Source: Acidimicrobiales bacterium (GTDB lineage: Bacteria > Actinomycetota > Acidimicrobiia > Acidimicrobiales > Palsa-688). From it: a DNA stretch of 5,993 nucleotides. Of the stretch, positions 5,182 to 5,993 are shown one piece after another; the first letter of the stretch is position 1, and every line of letters begins with the position of its first letter. The stretch is taken from the NCBI GenBank assembly GCA_030039575.1, contig JASHVH010000274.1:1-5993 (forward strand), read 5' to 3'. Made by a program: the position numbers and the translations under genes. The notes under the pieces were generated by a model. The model was not told the origin of the DNA and ran no database searches. It saw nothing but the letters and a program-made list of their open reading frames with translations.

Positions 5182-5993
5182 CGTCGCCGCCACTCCTCGG
5201 CCAATAGCTCGTACGAGCGCACCCGGTCGGCGTGGTCGTGAGTGATCGTGGTGATGATCAGCTCGTCGGCGCCCGTTGCCTCCTGCAGTTGCTCGAGTTG
5301 GTCGGCGACTGAAGCCGGCGAGCCAACGAACTGCGTCTCAACCCGGTCCCGGACAAGAACGCGGTCCTCTTCACTCCATACGTGCGCGCCTGCTTGCGCC
5401 GGGGTCGGGAACTCTATGGCGCCGGCGCCGCTGCGTATGCTGCGGACCCAGAGCCCGTACCCGCTGGCCAGCTCTCTAGCCACCTTCTCGGTCCTAGCCA
5501 CAACCACGTCGGCCGAGACGCTGACGTATGGTCGGGCGAGTTGGTGAGAGCACTGGAAGGCGGCCCGGTAGCCATCCACCGCTTCGAGCACCGAGCCCGG
5601 GCTGACGTGGTAGTTGGCGGCAAACCGCAGCCCGTTCCGGCCGGCCACCACCGCGCTCTGGCCCCCGCTGCTGCCGAGGATCCACAGCTGGACACCGGCG
5701 CCCTCGCCCGGCACGACGTGCACCTCGCCGGCCGTCGACTGGTACCGCCCCCGGAGGAGGGCTAGAAGTTGGTCGATCTGCTCGGCGTAGTCGGGTGTCT
5801 GGGCCCCTGGTTGCTGGAGGAGGGCGCGTTGCAGCGCGAACCGCGGTGAGCGGGCCAAGCCCTCGTAGGAGAACCGCGGCGGGAGCCGGAGCCCATTAGG
5901 CGCGTAGCCGGAGGCGCCTACCGGGACGGCCATTGCCCCCGCCTTTTCCTCGGACCGGGGCGGCCCGCCCGAACGTCCGATCCCAAGGTCGAT
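5178..5993 (-). CDS. Luciferase-like FMNH2-dependent monooxygenase (MsnO8-like group); N-terminus outside window
   Basis: Bacterial-luciferase-family TIM-barrel monooxygenase that uses reduced FMN and O2. The 271 residues seen are the C-terminal part of a protein usually about 330-350 long. The frame enters from the right edge with IDLGIGRSGGPP, a conserved family segment, so the ATG at 5933 is internal and not the true start. Further marks: VQLWILGSSGGQSAVVAG, FAANYHVSPGSVLEAV, ETQFVGSPASVADQLEQL, GADELIITTITHDHADR and RSYELLAEEW at the C-terminus. These resemble the MsnO8-type group 1 luciferase-like oxidoreductases more than SsuD itself. It is followed, with a 4-bp overlap, by the SsuE/MsuE-type reductase that probably feeds it FMNH2. 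A role in oxidising a sulfonate, sulfone or other organosulfur compound is inferred from the partner and neighbours; family members also act on other substrates. Confidence 0.9.
   Translation of the reverse strand: MDLGIGRSGGPPRSEEKAGAMAVPVGASGYAPNGLRLPPRFSYEGLARSPRFALQRALLQQPGAQTPDYAEQIDQLLALLRGRYQSTAGEVHVVPGEGAGVQLWILGSSGGQSAVVAGRNGLRFAANYHVSPGSVLEAVDGYRAAFQCSHQLARPYVSVSADVVVARTEKVARELASGYGLWVRSIRSGAGAIEFPTPAQAGAHVWSEEDRVLVRDRVETQFVGSPASVADQLEQLQEATGADELIITTITHDHADRVRSYELLAEEWRRR

Noticed and set aside
5182..5193. GTG at 5193 as the start of the FMN reductase
   Set aside because: It touches the only GAGGAG site, leaving no spacing, whereas the ATG at 5181 gives the standard ATGA overlap and a family-typical N-terminus.
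5933..5933. ATG at 5933 as the start of the luciferase-like gene
   Set aside because: The frame stays open to the window edge and upstream codons encode the conserved segment IDLGIGRSGGPP, so the true start is outside the window.

Overview
The window is GC-rich chromosomal DNA from a bacterium, most likely a high-GC actinobacterium. The pointers are GTG starts, 4-bp start/stop overlaps, two genes whose promoters put transcription at the start codon (leaderless mRNAs), and Tat export of a solute-binding protein. No RNA gene, insertion sequence, CRISPR array or phage gene was seen. Nearly all the sequence is coding.

Layout. (1) 1-798, minus: N-terminal half of a Tat-exported family-5 (peptide-type) ABC solute-binding protein, running off the left edge. 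(2) 799-904: a divergent promoter region in which the two promoters overlap face to face. (3) 905-3983, plus: a compact operon of a cysteine/thiol dioxygenase-type cupin, a single-domain rhodanese, an alpha/beta-hydrolase-fold protein that appears to lack its catalytic Ser and His, and an isopenicillin-N-synthase-like 2-oxoglutarate/Fe(II) oxygenase. The first three genes are joined by ATGA and GTGA overlaps. (4) 3984-4164: an intergenic region ending in a strong dyad that overlaps the -10 box of the next gene. (5) 4165-4617, plus: a cysteine-free Rrf2-family regulator. (6) 4636-5993, minus: an SsuE/MsuE-type NAD(P)H:FMN reductase, translationally coupled to an upstream luciferase-like flavin monooxygenase that runs off the right edge.

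Working model (inference). This looks like an organosulfur scavenging and catabolism island. An ABC importer would bring in a sulfur-containing peptide-like or other organic compound. The reductase/monooxygenase pair and the 2OG oxygenase would oxidise or cleave it. The thiol dioxygenase would oxidise a released thiol such as cysteine to a sulfinate, and the rhodanese would handle sulfane sulfur. The Rrf2 protein, which cannot hold the usual Fe-S cluster through cysteines, would be the local repressor, with its probable operator visible at its own promoter. The substrate cannot be read from the sequence.

The most notable items are the double active-site substitution in the hydrolase-fold protein, the Rrf2 dyad, the overlapping divergent promoters, and the combination of three different oxygenase classes in one locus.
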